Numbered from the stretch's first letter, positions 1 to 8,102 are shown. The stretch is 11,891 nucleotides of DNA from QPIN01 sp964535875 (GCA_964535875.1 CAZHUE010000075.1:1-11891); one strand, 5' to 3'. A program made the numbers and translations. The notes: generated by a model not told the origin, from the letters alone.

Positions 1-308
1 CTTTAATACCTCATCTAAATTATAATTTCAACCATTTTTAAACCCGATTGCCCTGCTACAAATCATCCTCTTCTTGCCTTGTTCCAATGAAAATGCTTGT
101 TTAATATGGCGGTTAGTTCGTTGATCTGTAATTGTCCGTTATTCATATTTGCCAAAACAAAAACCAGTATTTAATTACATTTCAATGAGCTATATCAACT
201 TTTTAAATTTTGTATCATATGCAGAACCAAATTTACAATAATTTGTTTTTAACTTGTTGATAATGTTATAGTTACTACTTTTTGTATTGGAAAATAAAAG
301 TGAATGTA
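1..308. other. Gene-poor stretch downstream of pilR
   Basis: No intact gene is visible here. The stretch lies after the pilR stop codon. It contains a 27-codon transposase-like fragment on the minus strand at 63-146 (listed separately). The rest, especially 147-308, is very AT-rich. I saw no convincing GC-rich hairpin with a T-run that would end the pilS-pilR transcript. Positions 1-60 carry no recognisable reading frame. Confidence 0.6.
63..146 (-). pseudogene. N-terminal remnant of an IS4-like transposase
   Basis: A minus-strand frame starts with ATG at 146-144 and runs 27 codons to a TGA at 65-63. The peptide contains LNKHFHWNKAR. I associate this with the first residues of IS4-type DDE transposases, where a short helix and a W-N-K-A-R motif come before the catalytic domain. 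The rest of a transposase, several hundred residues, is missing: beyond the TGA the three frames towards position 1 show no long continuation. This is therefore read as a decayed fragment, left by deletion or by a partial element. The family assignment comes from memory of a short motif and is tentative. The fragment could also be a chance small ORF. Confidence 0.4.
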
Positions 309-1649
309 TTAATCTAACCCCAATTTTTTCAATCTATAACGTAATGATCTAAATGTCAGTCCTAAATGTTTTGCTGTCTCAGTTTTATTCCAACGATTTT
401 CATCTAATGCACGACTAAGTGCTTCTCTTTCTATAGTTTCCAGATAATCTTCTAATGATATTTCAGAGGGATCAAAGGGTTTTGCCTTGGGGAGCTCGGT
501 ACTTATTGGAAGATTTAAGTCTTCAAGCTCAATAATATGTCCGTCATACAAAGCCAGTGCACGTTCTAATATATTTTCAAGTTCTCGAACATTGCCAGGG
601 AAATGATATTGTTTTAATGCGCTAATCGCAGCAGAGGATAGGGTGGGTTGAGATTGGTCATTATTAGAAGCTAATTTTGATAATAAAAAATCAGCTAATT
701 CAGGAATGTCTTCAGCCCTTGTGCGTAAGGGCGGGGTCATTAATTCAATAACATTAATTCGATAGTATAAATCCTGCCTAAAGCTACCTTCATCTACCAT
801 TAGGTTAAGGTTTTTATGCGTTGCACTTAATAGTCGCACATTAATGGCTATTTCTTGTTGTTCTCCAATCGGTCGGATTTTTTTTTCTTGTATAGCTCGA
901 AGTAGTTTTACTTGTAGGGGTAAAGGTAAGTCGGCAACTTCGTCTAAAAATAAAGTTCCATTATCAGCAGCTTTAAATAAACCGACTTTATCCGCAGTAG
1001 CACCAGTAAAACTTCCCTTTTTGTGACCAAAAAATTCACTTTCCATCAGTTCATGGGGTATTGCACCACAGTTGATAGCTATAAAAGGAGCTTCTTCTCT
1101 AGGGCTTTGTTGGTGAATAAGTTTAGCGACTAATTCTTTACCAGACCCTGATTCTCCACTGATATAAACTGGTGCTTGGCTACGAGCGACTTTATCTATT
1201 TTTGTCCGAATATCCCGCATGACTTGGGAGTTACCTAACAGTAAATGCCGAGTTCTTCGGTCTTTTTTAGCGTGAATTTGTTCAGACAGTTTAAGTGCAT
1301 TATTGACTAGTTGTCTTAAGACCGTTAAATCGACAGGCTTTGATAAAAAATCAAAAGCACCTTTTTTCATTGCTTTTATGGCTATGTCCATACTTCCATG
1401 TGCTGTGATAACTGCAACGGGCATAGGAGAAGAACTTTTTTGTATAAAATCAACCAGGTCAAGACCATTCCCATCGGGTAATTTCATATCGGTTAAACAA
1501 AGATCAAAGTCGTTTTTTGCCAATAGTATTTTTGCTACTTCTATATTTTCAGCACTTAGAGTTTTTATTTTCATCCTGCTTAAGGTAATTTCTAATAATT
1601 CCCTAATATCAGGTTCATCATCAATGATAAGCGTTAGTGGAGTCGTCAT
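309..1649 (-). CDS. pilR: Type IV pilus sigma-54 response regulator PilR
   Basis: PilR is the cytoplasmic NtrC-class response regulator that, once phosphorylated by PilS, activates sigma-54 transcription of the major pilin gene. The 446-residue protein has all three expected parts. The receiver domain (about 5-118) has the acidic pocket D10/D11, the phospho-acceptor D54 in TDMKLP, and K104. The AAA+ domain (about 137-365) has Walker A GESGSGKE (165-172), the sigma-54 contact loop as GSFTGA (212-217), Walker B GTLFLDEVADL (231-241) and an arginine-finger region FRQDLYYR. The C-terminal Fis-type helix-turn-helix (about 415-446) ends in TFRSLRYRLKKLGLD, very close to Pseudomonas PilR. The ATG overlaps the pilS stop as ATGA, so the two genes are translationally coupled. 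Length is normal for the family and nothing is broken. No pilin gene lies in the window, so its target is elsewhere. Confidence 0.95.
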   Translation of the reverse strand: MTTPLTLIIDDEPDIRELLEITLSRMKIKTLSAENIEVAKILLAKNDFDLCLTDMKLPDGNGLDLVDFIQKSSSPMPVAVITAHGSMDIAIKAMKKGAFDFLSKPVDLTVLRQLVNNALKLSEQIHAKKDRRTRHLLLGNSQVMRDIRTKIDKVARSQAPVYISGESGSGKELVAKLIHQQSPREEAPFIAINCGAIPHELMESEFFGHKKGSFTGATADKVGLFKAADNGTLFLDEVADLPLPLQVKLLRAIQEKKIRPIGEQQEIAINVRLLSATHKNLNLMVDEGSFRQDLYYRINVIELMTPPLRTRAEDIPELADFLLSKLASNNDQSQPTLSSAAISALKQYHFPGNVRELENILERALALYDGHIIELEDLNLPISTELPKAKPFDPSEISLEDYLETIEREALSRALDENRWNKTETAKHLGLTFRSLRYRLKKLGLD

Positions 1650-3283
1650 ATTTCTATTTTTGAGTTATCTACACTGGGTAAACAAAGTGTAAAACAGCTT
1701 TTATTATTCTCTGTCATAGCATAGCTTAATTTTGCTTGATTAAGCTCAGCTAATTCTTTTGAGATGTATAAACCTAAGCCTGTACCAGTTGGGGAGGTGG
1801 TAAAAAAGGGTTCAAAAAGGCGATTAGCTATATCTGGGGGGATTTCTGCTGCGTTATCTATAACTCTAATGCAGGGTGATTTTTCTGATATGTCTAATTC
1901 AATAATGATTGTCTCTTTCGAAGAATTTCCATATTTTAAAGCGTTAAGGCAAAGGTTATCTAAAATTTGTTTTAAATGTCCAATATCGACATGAACCCAT
2001 AAATTACTGGCTTTTGATTCAGTTTTAAAGCGGGTTAAATCACAATCACTAGTTTGAATAAATATTTGTAGATATGATTTAATCCATTGATTAAGCTCTA
2101 TTTTTTTTCTTTTAGATGGCTCTCTGCGTGAAAGTTGAAGAATATCTTCAATAATTTTATTAACACGTTGGCAATGGGATTGGATAATTTCCGTTAGCCG
2201 GTGATCTTGAGTTGATAGTTCTGGTGCTTCTGATAAAAGTTGACCAGCATGGCTGATTGCCCCTAATGGGTTGCGTATTTCATGAGCAATGCTTGCGGTA
2301 AGACAACCTAATGAAGCCAGTTTACTTTGTTGTAATCTTTGATTATAAAGTGCTATATCTTCCAGGATGATCATATGAAAGGGTTCTAATCGAGTTTTAA
2401 GTAAAGAAAATCGACAATGTGTTTGACTTTGGTTAGGGGAGCATATTAATGCAACATTTTGATTGTTATCATCAACCCATTGTTGAAAGTGATTACTTAA
2501 TTGAAGAGAAATATCAGACAGTTTTTTAAAATCTTCTGGTTTTTCTTTTTTATCACATATCGTTAAAGAAGCTTCATTGCACATTTTTATCTGCTGATCC
2601 GTTGAGCAAATAATAATACCAGATTGTAAATGTTGAATAATGTATTGATTTAGCTCCTCAAGGTTAGAAATGGTTTGTTGATGTTGCGATGCTAAAATCT
2701 CTGATTGCTCAGTTCGTTTGGCTAAAATAAAAGACAGGTAAGCAATGGTAAAAAAAGCAGCACCTAGCATACCAGCGTAGGTAAATGAAGTGACATCTAC
2801 TGAACTAGACTGATTGGTATATATTTGTTGGGTAATAATAGCTAGACTAGCGAGGGCAGCAAATAATAGGGCGCAATGCCCTCCAATCAATAAACCACCA
2901 GAAGCAATTGATATTGCCAATAAAATTCCTATTCCACTATTAATACCACCACTTGCATGCATTAATAGAGTGATAAAAACAATATCACTAAATATAGCAA
3001 CCTGTGCTTGTGTAGTGTAGCCAAATAGTCGTTTAAAGGTACAAATACCAGAAACAATAGAGAAGGCAAGGTAACTTTGGCTGCTATAAAAAAATAACCG
3101 AGCATCCTGATTTTTTAGTAAAGATAAATCAAAATTGCTATAGAGTAGAATGACGAACAAAGAAGAGATGATAAAGCGATAAATAAAGAATACTTTTAAT
3201 AATGACCAAGCTTGTTCTACCGGTATGCGATAACCTTTAGAGAAAGGACAAGGTGCAATTGTTTTGGGTTGATTAAGAGCCAT
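1646..3283 (-). CDS. pilS: Type IV pilus sensor histidine kinase PilS
   Basis: PilS is the inner-membrane sensor kinase that pairs with PilR. In Pseudomonas it senses pilin in the membrane. The start is placed at the ATG at 3283; the open frame allows a TTG one codon earlier, but ATG is preferred. No clear ribosome binding site is visible. The 545-residue protein has about six hydrophobic segments within residues 30-190. A short linker and a PAS-like region (about 205-310) follow, then the kinase core. The core has the H-box SIAHEIRNPL with phospho-acceptor H334, the N-box DNLCLNALKYG (about 442-450), the G1 motif DNAAEIPP, the F-box FEPFFTT and the G2 motif GTGLGLYISK (500-509). Catalytic motifs are intact. 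The N-terminal cytoplasmic stretch before the first membrane segment resembles PilS. It lies immediately upstream of pilR with a 4-bp overlap. Confidence 0.93.
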   Translation of the reverse strand: MALNQPKTIAPCPFSKGYRIPVEQAWSLLKVFFIYRFIISSLFVILLYSNFDLSLLKNQDARLFFYSSQSYLAFSIVSGICTFKRLFGYTTQAQVAIFSDIVFITLLMHASGGINSGIGILLAISIASGGLLIGGHCALLFAALASLAIITQQIYTNQSSSVDVTSFTYAGMLGAAFFTIAYLSFILAKRTEQSEILASQHQQTISNLEELNQYIIQHLQSGIIICSTDQQIKMCNEASLTICDKKEKPEDFKKLSDISLQLSNHFQQWVDDNNQNVALICSPNQSQTHCRFSLLKTRLEPFHMIILEDIALYNQRLQQSKLASLGCLTASIAHEIRNPLGAISHAGQLLSEAPELSTQDHRLTEIIQSHCQRVNKIIEDILQLSRREPSKRKKIELNQWIKSYLQIFIQTSDCDLTRFKTESKASNLWVHVDIGHLKQILDNLCLNALKYGNSSKETIIIELDISEKSPCIRVIDNAAEIPPDIANRLFEPFFTTSPTGTGLGLYISKELAELNQAKLSYAMTENNKSCFTLCLPSVDNSKIEI

Positions 3284-3520
3284 CAATTATTGGTTTTATT
3301 GAGTATTTATAAATATCCGTTGAATCTTTGGTTTTATCACAAGATATTGATTTAACTGCACTTAAAAAATTGGCGACTTAAACCAATGGTGAAACTCTAA
3401 ATTGATTGAGGTTTAGAAACTAATATCTTTCACAATAAATCCGTGTCTAACTGATTTTTATAGAATAATTCGATAGAATATATAAGTTATCATTTAAGCA
3501 TAGCACTTAATAATTTATTA
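3284..3520. other. Divergent spacer between pilS and sucC
   Basis: This very AT-rich spacer must hold the leftward pilS promoter. Unless a promoter lies inside the adjoining MITE-like element, it must also hold the rightward sucCD promoter. Several sequences resemble a -10 box on the plus strand, for example TAGAATA at 3461-3467 and again at 3474-3480, and TATAAG at 3481-3486. None is paired with a good -35 box at 16-18 bp, so I do not call a promoter. A 10-bp direct repeat TTGGTTTTAT (3290-3299 and 3328-3337) lies just upstream of pilS and may be chance in DNA of this composition. Confidence 0.5.
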
Positions 3521-3681
3521 GGGACACCTCTATTAAATTTGTCTGAGCAGGTATGTGTTTAAAATGTTCGAGAACAAGGCGAAGATCGCAGTTAATAGTG
3601 AACTATTAATAAGGTTTTCAACGAAGTTATCGGGTATTTTAGACGTATAGATGCTAGTCACGAATTAACAAGAGCTGCCCC
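3521..3681. mobile_element. 161-bp palindromic MITE-like element before sucC
   Basis: The element is bounded by TA on both sides (3519-3520 and 3682-3683), as expected for a TA target-site duplication. Its ends are imperfect inverted repeats: GGGACACCTC at the left and GAGCTGCCCC at the right, with 16 of the outer 22 positions matching when the right end is reverse-complemented. The symmetry continues inward. The two halves align over their whole length at about 60% identity, with strong blocks around TAAAAT and at the centre. There, TTAATAGT (3592-3599) and ACTATTAA (3602-3609) form a perfect 8-bp palindrome around a 2-nt loop. It has no coding capacity. TA duplications and this shape are typical of MITEs mobilised by IS630/Tc1-type elements or some IS5 groups. 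The mobilising family is not determined here. Confidence 0.72.
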
Positions 3682-3700
3682 TAGGGCATTTGGAGAAAAA

Positions 3701-4870
3701 ATGAATATTCACGAGTATCAAGCTAAACAATTGTTTCAGGCATTTGGTATTCCTGTTCCACAAGGGAAAAACGTAGTAACCGCTACTCAAGCAGTTCAGG
3801 CGACAGAAGAAGTTGTAGCAGATGCTTGGGTGGTTAAAGCTCAGGTGCATGCTGGAGGTCGAGGTAAAGTAGGGGGAGTTAAGGTTGCTAAAAATAGGGA
3901 AGAAGTTAAGCAGTTTGCCTCAAACATGTTAGGTGAACGGTTAGTCACCAAACAAACGGGTAAAGAAGGTTTGCCGATAGAATCAGTTTTGATAGAAAAA
4001 ACTTACCCAATCAAACGAGAGTTTTATCTAAGTGTTTTGGTGGATAGAGCGAGCGAGCGAATTATGTTTTTATCTTCAATTGCAGGTGGTATGGATATAG
4101 AAACAGTTGCTGATGAAACCCCTGAAAAAATCGTGACTTTATATATTGACCCAGCAGCAGGTTTGCAATCTTATCAATGCAGACAAGTTGCTTTTGATTT
4201 ATCTCTACAAGGCTCTCAAATTAAGACAATAGAAAAAATCATGCAAGGCATGTACAAATTATTGCTGGAAAAAGATGCTAGCCAGATAGAAATTAATCCA
4301 TTAGTGGAAACAGACGATGGTGAAATACTGGCTTTAGATGCAAAAATAAATTTTGATGATAATGCAACCGCATTACACCCGGATATTTTGGAATATCGGG
4401 ATGAAGGGCAAGAGGATGAAAAGGAAAATAAAGCAGAACAGTTTGATCTGAATTACATCACTTTGGATGGCACAATTGGATGTATGGTTAATGGTGCCGG
4501 TTTAGCGATGGCAACGATGGATTTAGTTAAACTTAAAGGCGGCTCGCCTGCAAATTTTCTTGATGTGGGTGGTGGTACAACGCCTGAGAAAGTCTGCGAA
4601 GCGTTTAAATTAATATTATCTGATGGAAACGTAAAAGCCATTTTGGTCAATATTTTTGGTGGCATTGTGAAATGCGATATTATTGCCAAAGGTATTTTAA
4701 CTGCTGTTGATGAAGTCCATGTCACCATTCCCGTTGTGGTCAGGCTAGAAGGAACAAATGCTGAAAAAGGGAGGGAGTTATTAAATAATTCTAATTTAGG
4801 CTTAGTGGCAGCTGATGATTTAGCCAGTGCCGCTGACCAGGTTGTAGCTTTAGCCAAGGAGGCAGCATGA
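3701..4870 (+). CDS. sucC: Succinyl-CoA synthetase (ADP-forming), beta subunit
   Basis: SucC is the nucleotide-binding beta subunit of succinyl-CoA synthetase, which converts succinyl-CoA, phosphate and ADP to succinate, CoA and ATP in the TCA cycle. The 389-residue length matches E. coli SucC (388). It begins MNIHEYQAKQLF, the family hallmark. The N-terminal ATP-grasp domain (about 1-240) contains VVKAQVHAGGRGK (44-56) and the metal-binding region EINPLVE (197-203). The C-terminal CoA-ligase domain contains GCMVNGAGLAMATMD, ANFLDVGGG and NIFGGIVKCD. The paralogous malate-CoA ligase beta subunit (MtkA) usually reads NIFAGINRCD at the last motif, as I recall, so SucC is preferred. A GGAG ribosome binding site at 3692-3695 lies 5 nt before the ATG. 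The gene starts 19 bp after the palindromic element and overlaps sucD by 4 bp. Confidence 0.95.
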   Translation: MNIHEYQAKQLFQAFGIPVPQGKNVVTATQAVQATEEVVADAWVVKAQVHAGGRGKVGGVKVAKNREEVKQFASNMLGERLVTKQTGKEGLPIESVLIEKTYPIKREFYLSVLVDRASERIMFLSSIAGGMDIETVADETPEKIVTLYIDPAAGLQSYQCRQVAFDLSLQGSQIKTIEKIMQGMYKLLLEKDASQIEINPLVETDDGEILALDAKINFDDNATALHPDILEYRDEGQEDEKENKAEQFDLNYITLDGTIGCMVNGAGLAMATMDLVKLKGGSPANFLDVGGGTTPEKVCEAFKLILSDGNVKAILVNIFGGIVKCDIIAKGILTAVDEVHVTIPVVVRLEGTNAEKGRELLNNSNLGLVAADDLASAADQVVALAKEAA

Positions 4871-5733
4871 GTATTTTAATTAACAAACAAACTAAACTGA
4901 TTTGTCAGGGATTTACCGGAAAACAAGGCACCTTTCATTCTGAACAAGCGTTAGCGTATGGTACACAATTAGTCGGTGGAGTAACACCGGGTAGGGGTGG
5001 ACAAACACATCTGAATTTGCCGGTTTTTAATACAGTAGAACAAGCAGTAAAAGAAACAAGTGCAACAGCCAGCATGATTTATGTTCCGCCTTTTTATGCA
5101 GCGGATGCCATTTTAGAAGCCGTAGATGCAGGAATTGATTTAATTATTTGTATTACAGAAGGCATACCCGTTCTACAAATGTTAAAAGTAAAAGCAGCCA
5201 TGGTGGGCACAAATGCATTGCTAGTTGGCCCAAATTGCCCTGGCGTAATTACTCCAGGAGAATGCAAAATAGGTATTATGCCTGGTAATATTCATTTACC
5301 TGGCTCCATAGGGGTAGTATCAAGATCAGGTACTTTAACCTACGAAGCTGTCCATCAAACAACTCTGGCTGGTTTGGGACAAAGTACTTGTGTCGGCATT
5401 GGTGGTGATCCTATCCATGGCATGACATTTATTGATGTAATCAGTCGTTTTGAAGAAGATAATCAAACCACAGGTATTATTATGGTCGGTGAAATTGGAG
5501 GTGGAGAAGAGGAAGAAGCTGCTGACTATATTAAAGAAAATGTAACAAAACCGGTGGTGGGTTATATAACAGGAAGAACTGCGCCTCCAGGAAAAAGAAT
5601 GGGACATGCAGGTGCCATTGTTACGGGAGGAAAAGGGACAGCAGAAGGAAAAGTAGCTGCACTTAAAGCTGCCGGAGTAACAGTGGTAGATTCTCCTACT
5701 GAAATGGGTACAGCTATAAAATCCTGTTTGTAA
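4867..5733 (+). CDS. sucD: Succinyl-CoA synthetase, alpha subunit
   Basis: SucD is the alpha subunit of succinyl-CoA synthetase. It binds CoA and carries the phosphohistidine that passes phosphate to the nucleotide on SucC. The 288 residues match the usual length. The N-terminal CoA-binding Rossmann domain has LICQGFTGKQGTFH (11-24) and GGVTPGRGG. The C-terminal ligase domain has GPNCPGVITP (121-130), SRSGTLTYE (152-160), GIGGDP (177-182) and the active-site loop GHAGAI, with H247 as the phosphorylated histidine. GRGGQTHLNLP replaces the commoner GKGGTTHLGLP, a mild variant. A strong ribosome binding site AAGGAGG (4856-4862) sits inside the end of sucC, 4 nt before the ATG. Start and stop overlap as ATGA, so the subunits are translationally coupled. 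Confidence 0.95.
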   Translation: MSILINKQTKLICQGFTGKQGTFHSEQALAYGTQLVGGVTPGRGGQTHLNLPVFNTVEQAVKETSATASMIYVPPFYAADAILEAVDAGIDLIICITEGIPVLQMLKVKAAMVGTNALLVGPNCPGVITPGECKIGIMPGNIHLPGSIGVVSRSGTLTYEAVHQTTLAGLGQSTCVGIGGDPIHGMTFIDVISRFEEDNQTTGIIMVGEIGGGEEEEAADYIKENVTKPVVGYITGRTAPPGKRMGHAGAIVTGGKGTAEGKVAALKAAGVTVVDSPTEMGTAIKSCL

Positions 5734-5744
5734 AAATAATCGGC

Positions 5745-5790
5745 AGGGTTAGTTTATCAAGTAAGGAGCGGTGGGCTAACCCTTAATTTT
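5745..5790 (+). terminator. Terminator-like or REP-like hairpin after sucD
   Basis: AGGGTTAG (5745-5752) and CTAACCCT (5776-5783) are perfect 8-bp inverted arms around a 23-nt loop. Three further G-T pairs could extend the stem inward. The sequence TAATTTT follows at 5784-5790. This could stop or attenuate the sucCD transcript before nadE. The long loop and imperfect T-run make it a weak intrinsic terminator. The GGGTTAG/CTAACCC arms also resemble a dispersed repeat type found between genes in many proteobacteria, so it may instead be a degraded repeat. Confidence 0.4.
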
Positions 5791-5822
5791 CCAGCCATTG
5801 AACTACATTAACAAATCTGAAA

Positions 5823-7439
5823 ATGTTAAAAATAGCATTAGCACAAATTAACTTACTGGTCGGTGGAATCAAAGCCAACCAGACAAAGATCATTCAAACA
5901 GTACAGCATGCACGTGATGATTTAAAAGCAGATATTATTGTATTCCCTGAACTGAGCATAACAGGCTATCCCCCAGAAGATTTATTGCTACGCCCGGATT
6001 TTATAAAACATGCAAATCAAGCAGTAGCTGAGATAGCTAAAGAGGTGCAAGGCATAGATATTGTTATCGGCTTTCCAGAATTGGAAAATAATAATTTATA
6101 CAATAGTGCGGCAGTATTAAGGGATGGAAAAATACTGACTCAGTATAAAAAAAATGTATTGCCAAATTTTGGTGTATTTGATGAACAACGCTATTTTAAA
6201 TCATCGAGTCAAAGCTGTTTATTTTCCGTAAAAGGAACATCTATTGCACTCACAATATGTGAAGACATATGGCAAAAAGGACTAGTAGACAAAAATAAAC
6301 AAGCAGGTGCAGAGCTGATTATCACTCTAAATGCCTCACCGTTTTATGCAGGTAAAATCCTTCAACGTGAAGAGATCGTGTGTCAGCAAGTCAAACAGGC
6401 AGAAATACCGTTAGTCTATGTCAACGCAATTGGTGGACAAGATGAGCTAGTGTTTGATGGCGCATCTTTTGTTGTTGATGAACGAGGAGAGGTTGTATTC
6501 AGAGCAGAAGAATTTGAAGAGCAAGTAACCGCGGTAGAGTTTGAAAATAACGTTCCACTAAAAAATACCTGTGCGCCTTTATATAATATAATTTCCAGTG
6601 AATACAAAGCACTGGTTTTAGGTGTTAGAGATTACGTTTATAAAAATGGATTTAAAGGTGCGCTATTGGGCTTATCCGGTGGAATAGATTCCGCATTGGT
6701 TTTGGCAATTGCTGTGGATGCTTTAGGCGCTGATCAGGTAGAAGCTGTTTTAATGCCATCAAAATATACTCAGGAGATGAGTAATGAAGATGCCATTTTA
6801 GAAGCTGAGGCTTTAGGAATAAAACACCATACCATTGCAATAGAGCCAGCTGTTACAGCATTTACAGGCATGTTAAGCGAAGTCTTTGCTGGTACAGAAA
6901 GGGATACCACAGAAGAAAATATACAAGCCCGTTGTCGGGGGGTATTGCTGATGGCAATGTCTAATAAACAAGGTAAATTACTACTTACCACTGGGAATAA
7001 AAGTGAAATGAGTGTGGGTTATGCTACTTTATATGGAGATATGGCTGGTGGCTTTGCTCCCATAAAAGATGTACCCAAATTATTAGTTTACCAACTAGCG
7101 GAATACAGAAATACGCTTTCACAAGTTATTCCAGAAAGAGTGATTACTCGCCCGCCATCGGCAGAGTTGGCTCCTGATCAAATTGACGAAGATTCACTAC
7201 CGCCTTATTCAGTTTTAGATCCAATCCTGGAAATGTATATAGAACAGGATAAGTCAGCTAAAGATATACTTTTAGCAGGTTTCCAATTAAAAGATATTAA
7301 CAGAGCAATTTCGCTAGTAGATAGAAACGAATATAAACGAAGACAAGCCCCGCCAGGGATTAAAATTACCCCTAGAGCCTTTGGGCGAGACCGTCGTTAT
7401 CCCATTACCTCTGGGTATAAAGGTGTTATTGATGAGTAA
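5823..7439 (+). CDS. nadE: Glutamine-hydrolysing NAD+ synthetase
   Basis: NadE catalyses the last step of NAD+ synthesis. It amidates nicotinic acid adenine dinucleotide using ATP, with ammonia drawn from glutamine. The 538 residues form the two-domain glutamine-dependent type. The N-terminal nitrilase-fold glutaminase (about 1-255) carries the Glu-Lys-Cys triad: E43 in FPELSITGYPPEDLL, a lysine at 109/110 in YKKNVLPNFGVFDE, and C146 in TICEDIW. The C-terminal synthetase (about 265-538) carries the P-loop SGGIDS (285-290), TTGNKSEMSVGY (389-400) and KITPRAFGRDRRYPI near the end. The start MLKIALAQIN is the family start although no clear ribosome binding site precedes it. It lies 89 bp after sucD and may be partly co-transcribed with sucCD. 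It converges on the MOSC gene, 15 bp away. Confidence 0.95.
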   Translation: MLKIALAQINLLVGGIKANQTKIIQTVQHARDDLKADIIVFPELSITGYPPEDLLLRPDFIKHANQAVAEIAKEVQGIDIVIGFPELENNNLYNSAAVLRDGKILTQYKKNVLPNFGVFDEQRYFKSSSQSCLFSVKGTSIALTICEDIWQKGLVDKNKQAGAELIITLNASPFYAGKILQREEIVCQQVKQAEIPLVYVNAIGGQDELVFDGASFVVDERGEVVFRAEEFEEQVTAVEFENNVPLKNTCAPLYNIISSEYKALVLGVRDYVYKNGFKGALLGLSGGIDSALVLAIAVDALGADQVEAVLMPSKYTQEMSNEDAILEAEALGIKHHTIAIEPAVTAFTGMLSEVFAGTERDTTEENIQARCRGVLLMAMSNKQGKLLLTTGNKSEMSVGYATLYGDMAGGFAPIKDVPKLLVYQLAEYRNTLSQVIPERVITRPPSAELAPDQIDEDSLPPYSVLDPILEMYIEQDKSAKDILLAGFQLKDINRAISLVDRNEYKRRQAPPGIKITPRAFGRDRRYPITSGYKGVIDE

Positions 7440-7454
7440 ATTAGAGAATGTAAA

Positions 7455-7934
7455 TTATTTTAGCGTTGAAACGGAGTTATTCAGTTTAATTAATCCTGAT
7501 TTTATTACACGTGCAGTAATGCCACCATGCCCTCTAATGGCATTGTATCCACCTTGACCAAAGGTTTCTTCCATAAATGAACAAGGGTGGCATAAACCTG
7601 TGTATTCCAACACCGCATCACCAATCTGGAATTTCTTTTCTTTAAGGGCTAGAAGATTTAAACCACTAACGCAAATATTACGTCTAAGTGTCGCTGGACT
7701 AATGGTATCAACGCCTAAAAGCGAAGCTATGACAGGTAGGTGTTCAATCTGCATGAGTGTAACTTGACGATTTCCAGACAGACCGGCATAACGATCACCT
7801 ATTAATCCTTTTTCAAGATGTGCCTCAACTTGATTGACGACTTCCATTGTTGCTCGCCGCTCAGGTCTTAAACCTATCCAATTAACTTGTCCAACCTGGG
7901 GAAGAGTATTGCGCAATATTTCTAAGGGTTTCAT
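7455..7934 (-). CDS. MOSC-domain protein, probable molybdenum/sulfur carrier
   Basis: This is a 159-residue single-domain protein of the MOSC superfamily, the fold found at the C-terminus of molybdenum cofactor sulfurase and in stand-alone proteins such as YiiM. The family is thought to bind sulfur or the molybdenum cofactor through a conserved cysteine; the exact substrate is unknown here. Visible motifs are GLIGDRYAGLSGNRQVTL (43-60), RRNICVSGLNLLAL (84-97), the cysteine pair C115/C118 in TGLCHPCSFME, and a C-terminal RGHGGITARVIKSG (134-147). C115 or C118 would be the catalytic cysteine. No N-terminal beta-barrel extension is present. The start ATG has no Shine-Dalgarno sequence. Instead, an 8-nt gap separates it from a T7A8 tract (7943-7957). 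Neighbours give no functional clue. Confidence 0.85.
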   Translation of the reverse strand: MKPLEILRNTLPQVGQVNWIGLRPERRATMEVVNQVEAHLEKGLIGDRYAGLSGNRQVTLMQIEHLPVIASLLGVDTISPATLRRNICVSGLNLLALKEKKFQIGDAVLEYTGLCHPCSFMEETFGQGGYNAIRGHGGITARVIKSGLIKLNNSVSTLK

Positions 7935-8102
7935 GATTGGACTTTTTTTTAAAAAAAGAGTGATTATTATGAATATGACTAAAATATATAGATTTTCTTA
8001 AATATTTTATAGATGGGGTAAAAGGAATAGCATCATTAACATAATTGTTCGCTTTTCAAATCATGTCTCTTTGTTATGGTTAGAATTCAGTATAATTCAA
8101 TT

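Noticed and set aside
844..1026. Open frames opposite pilR, pilS, sucC, nadE and pilT (60-134 codons)
   Set aside because: They lie wholly inside well-supported genes in other frames, lack family features and have shadow-type composition.
3290..3337. Direct repeat TTGGTTTTAT twice upstream of pilS as an operator
   Set aside because: Ten bases of low-complexity sequence in an AT-rich spacer; no dyad symmetry and no known regulator matches.
3701..5733. Malate-CoA ligase (mtkAB) instead of sucCD
   Set aside because: NIFGGIVKCD, overall length and SucD motifs fit succinyl-CoA synthetase; no serine-cycle genes are nearby.
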